Assembly: GCA_001874265.1 (NCBI GenBank)
Contig: MPDD01000019.1
Coordinates: 1 to 49,049 of the forward strand
Direction: 5' to 3'
Source of the DNA: Bacteroidetes bacterium MedPE-SWsnd-G1
GTDB lineage: Bacteria > Bacteroidota > Bacteroidia > Flavobacteriales > Flavobacteriaceae
Length of the DNA stretch: 49,049 nt
Part shown: positions 26,318 to 34,998 of the stretch, in pieces
Position numbering within the stretch: position 1 is the first letter of the stretch
How the letters are laid out: every line of letters starts with the position of its first letter
The notes under the pieces: model-generated
The model's input: the letters and a program-made list of their open reading frames with translations, nothing else
The model's database searches: none
Told to the model about the DNA's origin: nothing
Made by a program: the position numbers and the translations under genes

Positions 26318-27291
26318 AATTTATTTGTTGTTTTAAACCAATTGATTAAATCGTTAATGGTTTCTTCAGTAGGTCTAATTTTATGTTTTAAAAGACGTAC
26401 AGCTTTACTGTCGTCCATTACCTTTGGGCCATAATTTAATGTTATTAAACTCTCTTTACTAATAGGCCAATCAAATTTAAAAACCCTTTTTATAAGTGCT
26501 ATTATTGGTAACAACATAATTAACAAGTCTAATGAGATTCTTTTAAATTTATTGGTTGGATTCGCTAGTTGTGCAATATCAAAAATACTCATGTATGCAC
26601 CAGTTACTAGATATACTTCACCAGATTTTCCAAGAGTTATACTATTAATAATAGTTCTTGTAACATCTCTAACATCAACAATATTATAGCCTCCAGAGGT
26701 TAGAAAGGGAAACTTTCCGTTTGCGAAATCTAAAATGGCATTTCCAAAATGAGACGGTATATGGTCAGGTGGTCCTACAATGGCCGAAGGTCTTAAGATT
26801 ATAGCATCTAATCCTTCTTTTTTAATAGCCGTTACAATTGCTTGTTCTGCCAATGCTTTTGAATGACCGTAAACAAAATCTGCATTGGTTTTATAGGGTC
26901 TGTTTTCATTGAAAACTTCATTCTCAGAACTTTCAGCCACAGCATTGGTAGAACTAATATAAATGAGTTTGGAGTTATGTTTAAGGCATTTTTCAATGAT
27001 TTTTTCAGTTCCATTTACGTTGATGTCAAGAACTTTTTCAGATGAAATATTACCAATAGAAATCACAGCAGCACAATGTATAACAGTGGTAGTATTCTGA
27101 ACCAATGTATCGATGGAGGCTTCATTTTTTAAATCTCCTTTTATCCAGGTGAGATTAGGGTGTTCCGTTACAGGTAAAGAGGATCGGTATAAAGATTTTA
27201 CAGTATAACCTAGTTTAATAAGATGAAGCAATACATTATTGCCTAAATGGCCAGTGGCTCCTGTTAAGCCTATAGTTTTGCTGTTCGTCAT
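26314..27291 (-). CDS. NAD(P)-dependent extended SDR, 3-beta-HSD-like
   Basis: A 325-residue extended short-chain dehydrogenase. The Rossmann motif G-A-T-G-H-L-G is at 11-17; the active site has S-S-T (113-115) and Y-G-H-S-K (Tyr141, Lys145). It resembles 3-beta-hydroxysteroid dehydrogenase/isomerase and NAD-dependent epimerase/dehydratase proteins. A hydrophobic segment at about 255-270, typical of membrane-bound 3-beta-HSDs, fits contact with a lipid substrate. It is translationally coupled to the 5-alpha-reductase, and 3-beta-HSD plus 5-alpha-reductase is a known steroid-processing pair. A sugar-nucleotide or dihydroflavonol-type substrate is the alternative. Confidence 0.8.
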   Translation of the reverse strand: MTNSKTIGLTGATGHLGNNVLLHLIKLGYTVKSLYRSSLPVTEHPNLTWIKGDLKNEASIDTLVQNTTTVIHCAAVISIGNISSEKVLDINVNGTEKIIEKCLKHNSKLIYISSTNAVAESSENEVFNENRPYKTNADFVYGHSKALAEQAIVTAIKKEGLDAIILRPSAIVGPPDHIPSHFGNAILDFANGKFPFLTSGGYNIVDVRDVTRTIINSITLGKSGEVYLVTGAYMSIFDIAQLANPTNKFKRISLDLLIMLLPIIALIKRVFKFDWPISKESLITLNYGPKVMDDSKAVRLLKHKIRPTEETINDLINWFKTTNKL

Positions 27292-27346
27292 TTATATATT
27301 AACAAAGGTCTACTAATTAATTAAAGTACTAAAATATCATTAATAC

Positions 27347-28099
27347 TTATTCATTTAAATAAGCATTAATAGCTACCGAATTTTTTTCTAGAGTTTCTTT
27401 TATTTCCGCACAAGTTTCATAATAATTAGTCTGCATTCGCATTCTTAGAGCCAATATATTAGAGTAATCTCTATTGTGCACAAAAGCCTCTTTGTTTTTG
27501 GTAAATTTAGTTGTAGGAATCTTTACGCCATTTAATGAATCCCAATTTGTTGCTACTGCACTATGCTTCATTAGATAAGGCTGTTGGTAATTATCCCACA
27601 CATCTTGAGAGTCCATATAATTTATTTCTAAAAAATCAGTATGTGAGCCTATTTTTAAAATACTATGTTTGAGTTTTTGATTTTTTAAGTATTCTAGGGT
27701 TCCTGAGTTTATGAGATCTTCAAAAGCTGATGTGGATAAGATAACACTATAAATAGGCCTTGTGTCCATTATAGATTTTAATTGAGTTTCATCAAATTGA
27801 TAAGCTTTCTCTGAATTTAGTTCAGTAAAGACATTAGCAGTAGCTTCTATGTCTTCTTGAATATTCTCTAATCTATTGTTTAATCGTAAGATATTTAATT
27901 GTATTTCTGTGTTTAAAGCCTTTAAGTAGGTGTTCGTTTTTTTGTTTTGATTGAATTCCTGCTTTGAAGTATTTATTTGTAACGCAATTAAGATACCTAT
28001 TACAACTAGCAGTATTTCACCAACGGCATAAAAAAGATATTTACCCAAACGACTTTCGGCAAGGGCTTTTCTTCGGGATTTGTTAAAGAGTTTGATCAT
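27347..28099 (-). CDS. DUF6090 family membrane protein
   Basis: A 250-residue protein with one transmembrane helix (about 25-43) preceded by a positively charged segment containing L-G-K-Y-L-F-Y-A-V-G-E-I. This signature opens DUF6090 proteins, which are abundant and often multicopy in Flavobacteriia. The remainder is a helical extracytoplasmic domain, probably partly coiled coil near the membrane. Function unknown. It lies 91 bases after thrC and 55 bases before the SDR gene on the same strand. Confidence 0.85.
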   Translation of the reverse strand: MIKLFNKSRRKALAESRLGKYLFYAVGEILLVVIGILIALQINTSKQEFNQNKKTNTYLKALNTEIQLNILRLNNRLENIQEDIEATANVFTELNSEKAYQFDETQLKSIMDTRPIYSVILSTSAFEDLINSGTLEYLKNQKLKHSILKIGSHTDFLEINYMDSQDVWDNYQQPYLMKHSAVATNWDSLNGVKIPTTKFTKNKEAFVHNRDYSNILALRMRMQTNYYETCAEIKETLEKNSVAINAYLNE

Positions 28100-28190
28100 T
28101 TAGTTGATTGGTATTTAAGCATTGGTTAGCATAAATATAATCAAAAAAAATGTCATTTTCTAAAATTGAAGTATTTGATAGGTTTAAGAA

Positions 28191-29525
28191 TTATTCTTCT
28201 AATAGAAAGTTTTTCAACTCATTATAAGTAGAAATTTCAGTTGCAACTTTTTCTTTTCCTAAAACAGATTTAATTTGTTCAGGCATTTCGATTGAGTTTG
28301 CAATATCTTCATCTAAAACAGGCAAGAATTTAATTGGATGCGCAGTTTCTAAAAATATTCCTTGTGCATTTTCTAATTGCTCCATTTCTCTCTTTAAGCC
28401 CAAATAACCAACTGCCCCATGAGGATCAGCGGTATACTTACAATTGTTAAATAGATGTAGCATAGCTGCGTGTGTTTCACCATCAGAATAAGAGTAGGAG
28501 TGCAGGTTACGCTTTAATGTTTCAAAATTATTATTGTGCAATTTTTCAATTCTTATAAAATTACTAGGGTCACCAACATCCATGGCGTTAGAAATTGTTT
28601 GCACAGATGGTTTCGGTTCATAGCTGCCCGTTTCTAAGTAATCTGTTACAACTTTATTGGCATTGGTACTTGCAACAAACAAATCAATTGGCAAACCTAA
28701 TTTTTGAGCCATCATCCCAGCACAAATATTTCCATAGTTTCCGGATGGGATGGAAAATACTAATTTCTTTATTTGAGATTCTTCGACAGGCTCAGAATGC
28801 CAATCTTTATTTTTTAACTTTAATTGTTTGTACGCAAAAACGAAATAAAACATTTGTGGTAACCAACGTGCAATATTTATTGAGTTGGCCGAAGTCAACT
28901 GCATTTTAGAAGTTATAGATTCATCTAAAAACGCTTTCTTCACCATGGCTTGGCAATCATCAAAAACACCATGAACTTCTAAGGCTCTTATATTTTGTCC
29001 TAATGTAGTTAATTGCTTTTCTTGAATATCACTTACCTTTCCACTCGGATATAAAATGACAACATCTACACCGTTTACACCTAAAAATCCACTTGCTACC
29101 GCGCCACCAGTATCTCCAGAAGTCGCAACTAATACAGTTACATGATTTGTGTTTTCCTTATTAAAATATGATAAACAGCGCGCCATAAAGCGTGCACCGA
29201 CATCTTTAAAAGCCATGGTAGGTCCATGAAACAACTCTAGTGAATAGACATCCTTTTCTACCTCAACAACAGGAAAATCAAATTGTAATACATCTGCAAT
29301 AATTGCTTTTAAATCATCTTCTGGAATTTCGTTCCCAACAAATTGTTTTATAAGTTCAAAAGCAATTTCATTATTGGTATAAGATTCAATATTCTCAAAG
29401 AAATTTTTTGGAAGTGCTGAAATTTGCTCAGGAAAATACAATCCTTTATCTGGAGCCAACCCTTTAATTACAGCATCTTTAAAAGATGATTTTGGGGCAT
29501 TATTGTTAAGACTATAATAGTTCAT
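28191..29525 (-). CDS. thrC: Threonine synthase with an in-frame repeat insertion
   Basis: A 444-residue PLP enzyme converting O-phosphohomoserine to threonine. Lys107 in G-P-T-M-A-F-K-D-V-G carries PLP; A-T-S-G-D-T-G-G-A (134-142) and S-I-P-S-G-N-Y-G-N-I (258-267) are the substrate/PLP-phosphate blocks. Residues about 241-254 (D-W-H-S-E-P-V-E-E-S-Q-I-K-K), just before the S-I-P-S-G-N block, look like an extra segment in a surface loop and are encoded by a short palindromic repeat. The gene is third in thrA-thrB-thrC, 23 bases after thrB. The frame is intact, so the enzyme is probably active. Confidence 0.95.
   Translation of the reverse strand: MNYYSLNNNAPKSSFKDAVIKGLAPDKGLYFPEQISALPKNFFENIESYTNNEIAFELIKQFVGNEIPEDDLKAIIADVLQFDFPVVEVEKDVYSLELFHGPTMAFKDVGARFMARCLSYFNKENTNHVTVLVATSGDTGGAVASGFLGVNGVDVVILYPSGKVSDIQEKQLTTLGQNIRALEVHGVFDDCQAMVKKAFLDESITSKMQLTSANSINIARWLPQMFYFVFAYKQLKLKNKDWHSEPVEESQIKKLVFSIPSGNYGNICAGMMAQKLGLPIDLFVASTNANKVVTDYLETGSYEPKPSVQTISNAMDVGDPSNFIRIEKLHNNNFETLKRNLHSYSYSDGETHAAMLHLFNNCKYTADPHGAVGYLGLKREMEQLENAQGIFLETAHPIKFLPVLDEDIANSIEMPEQIKSVLGKEKVATEISTYNELKNFLLEE
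28781..28799 (-). repeat. Short interspersed repeat inserted in thrC
   Basis: The plus strand reads CTTCGACAGGCTCAGAATG. From memory, this resembles a REP-like element (CTTCGACAGGCTCAGAATGAC type) scattered in many bacterial genomes. Here it is read in frame on the minus strand as H-S-E-P-V-E. It is the only copy I notice in the window. Confidence 0.6.
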
Positions 29526-29548
29526 GTGTGCTTCTTTCTTTTAAAGAA

Positions 29549-30478
29549 TTATTTTAAATTCAAAACTTTAACTCCGCTTGTATTTATTTTAGAAACATAA
29601 ATATCAAACTCAATTTCGGTGCTTTCATATACTTTATTAATTACCTCGGCAACCTTCATTGCTGTGGCTTCACCTTTACATAAAGAGAAAATAGAGGGGC
29701 CTGATCCTGAAATTCCTGCACCAAGTGCACCATTATCTAACATTGCTTTTTTGACTTCATCAAAATATGGAATTAATTGCGAGCGATGTGGCTCAACAAT
29801 ATTGTCTACAAGTGAATCTGATATTAATTCATAATCTTCATCATACAAGCCACTGATAAAACTACCAACATTAGCCCATTGTTTAATGGCTTTTTGTAAA
29901 GAAACCTCTTTCGGCAAAATAGCGCGCGCCTCGGCCGTTTTTACTTCAATTTGAGGATGAATAATGGTTGCCCACATTTCTGAAGGTGTAGGTAATTGAA
30001 CTACTTTTAAAGGGTTTAATTGTTTTACAAGTGTAAATCCTCCAAAAATTCCGGGAGCTACATTATCTGCGTGTTCAGCACCACTCGCTAGGGCTTCACC
30101 CTTCATTCCAAACGCAGTTAATTCTTGTTTGTTAAATGGTCTACCAAGTAATTCATTTATGGCCCATACGGTACCCGATGCACTTGCAGATGAACTACCA
30201 ACACCACTTCCAGGTTTTATGTTTTTGTATATTTCAATTTCTACACCAAATGGATTATCGGCTGCATCTAGTATTGCTTTTGCCGCAACACCAGCCACGT
30301 TATTTTCAGGCTCATAAGGTAATGATGCACCTTCAATTTTAGTGATTACAATTCCCTTGGCTTCTGTTTTACGCACCGTCATTACATCACCTACTGTATC
30401 TAAACAAAACCCTAAAACATCAAAACCACAGGATACATTAGCAACGGTTGCTGGTGAGAATATTTTTATTTCTTTCAT
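29549..30478 (-). CDS. thrB: Homoserine kinase
   Basis: A 309-residue GHMP-family kinase that phosphorylates homoserine to O-phosphohomoserine. The ATP loop P-G-S-G-V-G-S-S-S-A-S-A (about 90-101) and the C-terminal motif G-A-L-G-A-G-I-S-G-S-G-P-S are complete, and the N-terminal F-S-P-A-T-V-A-N-V-S-C-G-F-D is typical. It starts 17 bases after thrA and is followed by thrC after 23 bases. Confidence 0.96.
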   Translation of the reverse strand: MKEIKIFSPATVANVSCGFDVLGFCLDTVGDVMTVRKTEAKGIVITKIEGASLPYEPENNVAGVAAKAILDAADNPFGVEIEIYKNIKPGSGVGSSSASASGTVWAINELLGRPFNKQELTAFGMKGEALASGAEHADNVAPGIFGGFTLVKQLNPLKVVQLPTPSEMWATIIHPQIEVKTAEARAILPKEVSLQKAIKQWANVGSFISGLYDEDYELISDSLVDNIVEPHRSQLIPYFDEVKKAMLDNGALGAGISGSGPSIFSLCKGEATAMKVAEVINKVYESTEIEFDIYVSKINTSGVKVLNLK

Positions 30479-30495
30479 AACCTTATTTTAGAATG

Positions 30496-32946
30496 CTATT
30501 TATTTCCTATTCTAATTATATCTGCAAACAAGCCAGAAGCTGTTACCGCTGCTCCAGCACCTGCGCCTTTAATAATTAAAGGTTGCTCACTGTATCGTTC
30601 TGTAAAGAATAACACAATGTTATCAGAACCATCTAAATTATAAAAAGGATGATCAGAAGGAATGTGCTGTAATCCCACTTTTCCTTTTCCATTGTCAAAT
30701 TCTGCTACATATTTTAAACGGGCTCCTTTAACTGCTGCTGCATCTCTTATAGCATTAAAATGAGCAGATTCTTTTGGTAATGTATCTAAAAAGTCTTGAA
30801 CAGAATCCGCTGCCAAACTAGAAGCAGGTAAAAACGAATCGTTTTTAATATCCTTTAATTCCAAAACATTACCACTTTCTCGTGCTAAAATCAAAATTTT
30901 ACGCATTACATCAACCCCACTTAAATCAATTCTTGGATCTGGTTCGGTGTAACCTTGCTTTCCGGCCTCATCAACAACATCTTCAAATTTAGCATCACCT
31001 ACAAAGTTGTTGAATATAAAGTTTAAACTACCGGATAATACGGCTTGAATCTTCGTTACTCTGTCTCCAGACATTACCAAGTTTTTCAAGGTATCTATAA
31101 TTGGTAATCCTGCACCCACGTTTGTTTCAAAAAGGAAAGGGGCGCTATATTTTTTTGCTAAAAACTTTAAGTTTTGATAATTGTTATAATCCGAAGAACA
31201 TGCAATTTTGTTGCATGCAACAACTGCAATACTATTCTTTAAATAATCGGCATAACGCAATGATACAGATTCATTTGCCGTATTATCAACAAAAATTGAG
31301 TTTCGATAATTCAATTCGTTAACCTTATTTAAAAAAGCATCCATATCTAAGACTTCACCAGTATTTACAAGCGTGTCCTTCCAAGAATCTAAATCAATTC
31401 CTTCTGGGTTAAAATGCATTTTCTTTGAATTTGCAACTGCAATTACTCTTACTTCTAAGTGTTGTTCTTCTGCTAAGAATTTTTGTTGTTGTTGAATTTG
31501 TTCTAATAGTTTTCCACCGACATTTCCAACTCCAACTACAAACAAATTTAATTGTTTCGTGTCTCCTTCAAAAAATACATTGTGTAAAGTGTTCAATGCT
31601 TTTTTAACATCTTTTTGCTCTATTACAGCGGTTATATTTTTTTCGGAAGCACCTTGAGCAATGGCACGAATATTCACATTGTTTCTACCCAATGTAGAGA
31701 ACATTTTTCCACTAATACCTTGATGCGATTTCATATTATCACCAACTAAGGCAATAATAGCCAAGCCGTCTTCAATAATTAACGGATCAACAATACCTTG
31801 CGCTAAATCATAGGCAAAGGCATCTTCAAACAATTCTTTGGCTTCAGTAACATCTTTACTATCAATTCCCATGCAAAGAAAGTGTTCAGAAGAGGCTTGG
31901 GTTACCAAAGAAACATTAATTCCGGCGCTTGATAATACTTCTAGAATTCTTTTTGTAAATCCAGGAATTCCAATCATTCCAGAACCCTCAATAGTAATTA
32001 AAGCGACATTTTCAACATGACTTATGCCTTTTGCCGGAGCAGCAACACCATTGGTGTTTTGAGTAATGAATGTTCCTTTTGCTTCTGGCTCAAAAGTGTT
32101 TTTAATTCTAATTGGAATTTGTTTTTCTAAAACTGGTTGAATAGTAGGAGAGAAGAGTACTTTAGCGCCAAAATGAGATAATTCCATTGCCTCGTGATAT
32201 GAAATATGCTCAATCGGTTTTGCATGTTTCACCAACTTTGGATTTGCAGTGTACATACCGCTTACATCTGTCCAGATTTCTAATTCTTCAGCCTCTAATG
32301 CTTTCGCTAAAATGGAAGCTGTAAAATCAGAACCACCACGACCAAGTGTAGTCGTTTCTCCGTTTATTGTATTTGCAACAAATCCAGGTAAAACAGTGAT
32401 TGCAGTATTGCTTACGTTGAAATAATCGGCAATTTTCTTCTCAGTTATATTATAATTTACTTTTGCATTTGTAAATGTTGCATCTGTAGTTATTAATTCT
32501 TGCGCGTTCTTTCTTGTAGCATCCAAACCTTGACTCTTCATAGTTTCAGCAATGATGTAGGATGAAAGCAATTCGCCAAATGAAGCAATCTTGTCCTTTG
32601 TTTTATTAGAGAATTCATTTATTAAATAAATTCCTTCTAGAATACTTGCCAATTGACTAAACTGAGATTGAACTTCATCAATAACTTCTTCTTGATGACT
32701 GTCTACAATTAATTCCTTTACAGTATTAATATGTCTAATTTCTAGAGCATTGAGGTCTTCTAAATAACTTTGATCTTTATTTTCTGCTTTTATTCCGGCT
32801 TTTAATAAAATATCAGTGGTACCACCAAGCGCAGAAACTACGACTGCTACTTTTTCGTTTTGTGCACTGTTCTTGGAGATCGCAATAACTTGTTGTATGC
32901 TCTCTGCATTTGCTACGGATGTACCTCCAAATTTCAATATTTTCAT
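30496..32946 (-). CDS. thrA: Bifunctional aspartokinase / homoserine dehydrogenase
   Basis: An 816-residue fusion catalysing steps 1 and 3 of the aspartate pathway to threonine. The aspartokinase half begins with M-K-I-L-K-F-G-G-T-S-V-A-N; paired ACT regulatory domains occupy about 310-450, consistent with threonine feedback. The homoserine dehydrogenase half has the NAD(P) loop V-G-V-G-N-V-G-G-K and the block G-Y-T-E-P-D-P-R-I-D-L-S-G-V-D. I start at the ATG at 32946; the frame extends to a TTG at 32970, but that overlaps the predicted leader structure. First large gene of the thrABC operon, preceded by a Thr-rich leader peptide. Confidence 0.96.
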   Translation of the reverse strand: MKILKFGGTSVANAESIQQVIAISKNSAQNEKVAVVVSALGGTTDILLKAGIKAENKDQSYLEDLNALEIRHINTVKELIVDSHQEEVIDEVQSQFSQLASILEGIYLINEFSNKTKDKIASFGELLSSYIIAETMKSQGLDATRKNAQELITTDATFTNAKVNYNITEKKIADYFNVSNTAITVLPGFVANTINGETTTLGRGGSDFTASILAKALEAEELEIWTDVSGMYTANPKLVKHAKPIEHISYHEAMELSHFGAKVLFSPTIQPVLEKQIPIRIKNTFEPEAKGTFITQNTNGVAAPAKGISHVENVALITIEGSGMIGIPGFTKRILEVLSSAGINVSLVTQASSEHFLCMGIDSKDVTEAKELFEDAFAYDLAQGIVDPLIIEDGLAIIALVGDNMKSHQGISGKMFSTLGRNNVNIRAIAQGASEKNITAVIEQKDVKKALNTLHNVFFEGDTKQLNLFVVGVGNVGGKLLEQIQQQQKFLAEEQHLEVRVIAVANSKKMHFNPEGIDLDSWKDTLVNTGEVLDMDAFLNKVNELNYRNSIFVDNTANESVSLRYADYLKNSIAVVACNKIACSSDYNNYQNLKFLAKKYSAPFLFETNVGAGLPIIDTLKNLVMSGDRVTKIQAVLSGSLNFIFNNFVGDAKFEDVVDEAGKQGYTEPDPRIDLSGVDVMRKILILARESGNVLELKDIKNDSFLPASSLAADSVQDFLDTLPKESAHFNAIRDAAAVKGARLKYVAEFDNGKGKVGLQHIPSDHPFYNLDGSDNIVLFFTERYSEQPLIIKGAGAGAAVTASGLFADIIRIGNK

Positions 32947-32967
32947 GATGTTTTTTTTAATGTTTTT

Positions 32968-33069
32968 CAACGATGATGTTTTGTTGATTCCTTCGTTTTT
33001 AATCCTTAAAAACGGAAAATCGTTATGCGATGATATGTAAATGAATATAACCCTAAAGGGTCATCGTTG
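32968..33069 (-). promoter_or_regulatory. Attenuator-like alternative pairings before thrA
   Basis: On the minus-strand RNA the Thr-codon segment CAACGATGA (33069-33061) is exactly complementary to TCATCGTTG (32976-32968). Its inner part can instead pair with TCATCG (33033-33028), and AACGAT (33024-33019) can also pair with part of the 3-prime segment. Between them is a hairpin with an 8-bp stem (33014-33007 with 33001-32994). The 3-prime segment is 21 bases before the thrA ATG. No U-tract follows, so control could be by occluding translation or by termination; this is not decidable by eye. Confidence 0.5.
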
Positions 33070-33109
33070 TGATAGTTGTCATAGCAATACGCCCCATAGA
33101 ACGGGTCAT
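33053..33109 (-). CDS. thrL: thr operon leader peptide
   Basis: An 18-codon reading frame with ATG start and TAG stop in the leader of the thrABC operon, encoding MTRSMGRIAMTTITTMTL. Six of 18 residues are Thr, five of them within seven positions near the end (T-T-I-T-T-M-T), closely resembling the idea of E. coli thrL. It starts about 40 bases after a predicted -7 promoter element and ends 106 bases before the thrA ATG. Thr codons lie in a segment that can pair with the region just before thrA, so ribosome stalling at low Thr-tRNA could control thrA expression. Found by reading; no homology search was done. Confidence 0.7.
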   Translation of the reverse strand: MTRSMGRIAMTTITTMTL

Positions 33110-33148
33110 AAAAGAAGTTATATTTGTATTGTTGTTTGACATCGGCAA

Positions 33149-33156
33149 CAAATGTA
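33149..33156 (-). promoter_or_regulatory. Predicted thr operon promoter -7 element
   Basis: Minus-strand TACATTTG is an exact TAnnTTTG match, 39 bases before the leader-peptide ATG. The rest of the stretch up to the SRPBCC gene (33157-33277) holds nothing else I can identify. Confidence 0.45.
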
Positions 33157-33277
33157 GTATAAATTCTAGTAATCTAATAGGAATTCAAAATTTTTGTGGA
33201 ATTGTTAAATTGTTGCTTTGCAATTGTTGATTTAAACTAAAAACAAGCGCTAATTTAATAAAACGGAATTGTAAGGA

Positions 33278-33736
33278 TTATCTGAACTCTTTAATCATTG
33301 CTTTTTCTCTATAATTAAAAATTTCTTGCAGTTTTTTCTGAATTATAAGATGATTTGCAATTTTGCCTAAAAATCCAAAAGGAGGGGCGTAACTAACAAT
33401 GTCCTCCATGAGCACTCCGCCTGAATTTTGAATGATTTTATGTTGATGATGCCATAATTTATAAGGGCCAACACGTTGTTCATCTATAAAATATTCGTTA
33501 TCTTTTACTTTAGTAATCTCTGTTACCCAAGTTGCTTTTATTCCAAGAAGGGGAGATACTTTATAACTGATAATCATACCTTCATACATTTTTTCAGGCA
33601 ACTCAGATGATGTTATATCAAAGCCCATGTAATCAGGTGTTATTTTTTTAAGGTTCGCAGGATTTGAAATGAAATTCCAGACGTCTTCTAAGGATGCATT
33701 AATTTGTTGCGTTCTTTTGAATTGATAAAAAGCCAT
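33278..33736 (-). CDS. SRPBCC family ligand-binding protein
   Basis: A 152-residue cytoplasmic protein of the START/Bet v 1-like (SRPBCC) fold of the type often annotated as cell-division inhibitor-like or polyketide-cyclase-like. Motifs include L-E-D-V-W-N-F-I-S-N-P-A-N-L and the C-terminal helix with F-N-Y-R. The start at 33736 (MAFYQFKR) is preferred over 33754, which coincides with a promoter-like TATCTTTA. Ligand unknown. It follows lysA on the same strand after about 50 bases. Confidence 0.8.
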   Translation of the reverse strand: MAFYQFKRTQQINASLEDVWNFISNPANLKKITPDYMGFDITSSELPEKMYEGMIISYKVSPLLGIKATWVTEITKVKDNEYFIDEQRVGPYKLWHHQHKIIQNSGGVLMEDIVSYAPPFGFLGKIANHLIIQKKLQEIFNYREKAMIKEFR

Positions 33737-33789
33737 AGCAAAAAAGTTTACCATAAAGATAAACTTTCTTTGTTATATGCAAGTAGAAA

Positions 33790-34998
33790 TTATAAGGTGA
33801 TTTCTACTTGATTTTTTAATAAATCTTCAAAAGTTTCTCGTTCTCTAATTAAATAGTCTTTTCCTTTGTACGTCATAACTTCTGCCGTTCTATAGCGCGA
33901 ATTATAATTAGAAGACATTGAAAAACTATAAGCACCAGCGTTGTGAATACGTAAAATATCACCTTCCGATACCTTGTTCATTTTCCTATTGTGACCAAAG
34001 GTGTCATTTTCACAAATATAGCCTACTACTGAATAAACTTTTTGCTCGCTATCATTACTATTTGTTACATTGGTAATATGATGATAAGCGTCATACATCA
34101 TCGGTCTAATTAAATGATTAAGACCGCTATCTACACCAACAAAAACAATGTTTGGAGTTGGTTTAACTACATTTACCTGAGTTAATAAATTACCTGAAGC
34201 ACTTACCAAGAATTTTCCAGGTTCAAAGATGAGTGTTAAATCTTTTCCGTACTCAACACAGAATTGATTAAACCTTTCAGAGATTTGTTCTCCCATACGT
34301 TCGATGTTGGTTTCGTTGTCACCTTCTTTATATGGTACTTTGAATCCGCTTCCGAAGTCAACAAATTCTATATGCTCAAATTCTTTAACAACATCTAATA
34401 AAATCTCTGTCGCTTGTACAAAAGCATCAATATTATAAATGTCAGAACCCGTATGCATATGAATTCCATTAATAATAGTTCCAGTTTTGGCAATAACCTC
34501 TTTTATATTTTTGATTTGATAAATAGAGATTCCAAATTTAGAATCTATATGGCCTACAGAAATTTTATGATTTCCACCCGCCATTACGTGTGGATTGATA
34601 CGTAGACATACTGGAATATCTGGATATGTTTTTCCAAATCGTTCTAAAATAGAAAGGTTATCTAATGTGATTTGAACACCTAATTCAACTGCTTTTTCAA
34701 CCTCTTCAAATGATATTCCACTTGGAGTATAGAATATTTGTTCATGAGTAAAACCCGCTTTTAAACACAATTGCACCTCTTGAATTGATACGGCATCTAC
34801 TCCAGATCCTAATGATTTTAAAACTTTTAAAATAGCCAAATTGGTATTTGCTTTTACGGCGTAGTTTATTCTAAGATTTTCTACAGACGAAAAAGCATTC
34901 GCCATACGATTGTATTGTGCTTCTATAACATTGGCATCATAAACATATAAAGGACTGCCGTGTTCTTCGACTAAATTTAAAAGATGTTGTTGTTCCAT
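33790..34998 (-). CDS. lysA: Diaminopimelate decarboxylase
   Basis: A 402-residue fold-III PLP decarboxylase producing L-lysine from meso-diaminopimelate. PLP Lys49 is in Y-A-V-K-A-N. The barrel has H-M-H-T-G-S-D-I, V-D-F-G-S-G-F-K-V-P and E-P-G-K-F-L-V, and the C-terminal domain has the substrate-binding G-Y-I-C-E-N-D and the Y-S-F-S-M-S-S-N-Y-N segment. It is near, but upstream of, the thr operon; both draw on aspartate semialdehyde. It is divergent from the sulfatase gene across 170 bases that show only weak promoter-like boxes. Confidence 0.95.
   Translation of the reverse strand: MEQQHLLNLVEEHGSPLYVYDANVIEAQYNRMANAFSSVENLRINYAVKANTNLAILKVLKSLGSGVDAVSIQEVQLCLKAGFTHEQIFYTPSGISFEEVEKAVELGVQITLDNLSILERFGKTYPDIPVCLRINPHVMAGGNHKISVGHIDSKFGISIYQIKNIKEVIAKTGTIINGIHMHTGSDIYNIDAFVQATEILLDVVKEFEHIEFVDFGSGFKVPYKEGDNETNIERMGEQISERFNQFCVEYGKDLTLIFEPGKFLVSASGNLLTQVNVVKPTPNIVFVGVDSGLNHLIRPMMYDAYHHITNVTNSNDSEQKVYSVVGYICENDTFGHNRKMNKVSEGDILRIHNAGAYSFSMSSNYNSRYRTAEVMTYKGKDYLIRERETFEDLLKNQVEITL

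Noticed and set aside
28143-28160. Small inverted repeat between thrC and the DUF6090 gene as a terminator
   Set aside because: The AAAATG/CATTTT arms leave almost no loop, and the stem is entirely A/T apart from one pair.
32947-32970. Extended ThrA start at the TTG at 32970
   Set aside because: The aspartokinase family starts directly at the K-F-G-G-T-S block, the ATG at 32946 fits, and the extra codons lie in the leader structure.
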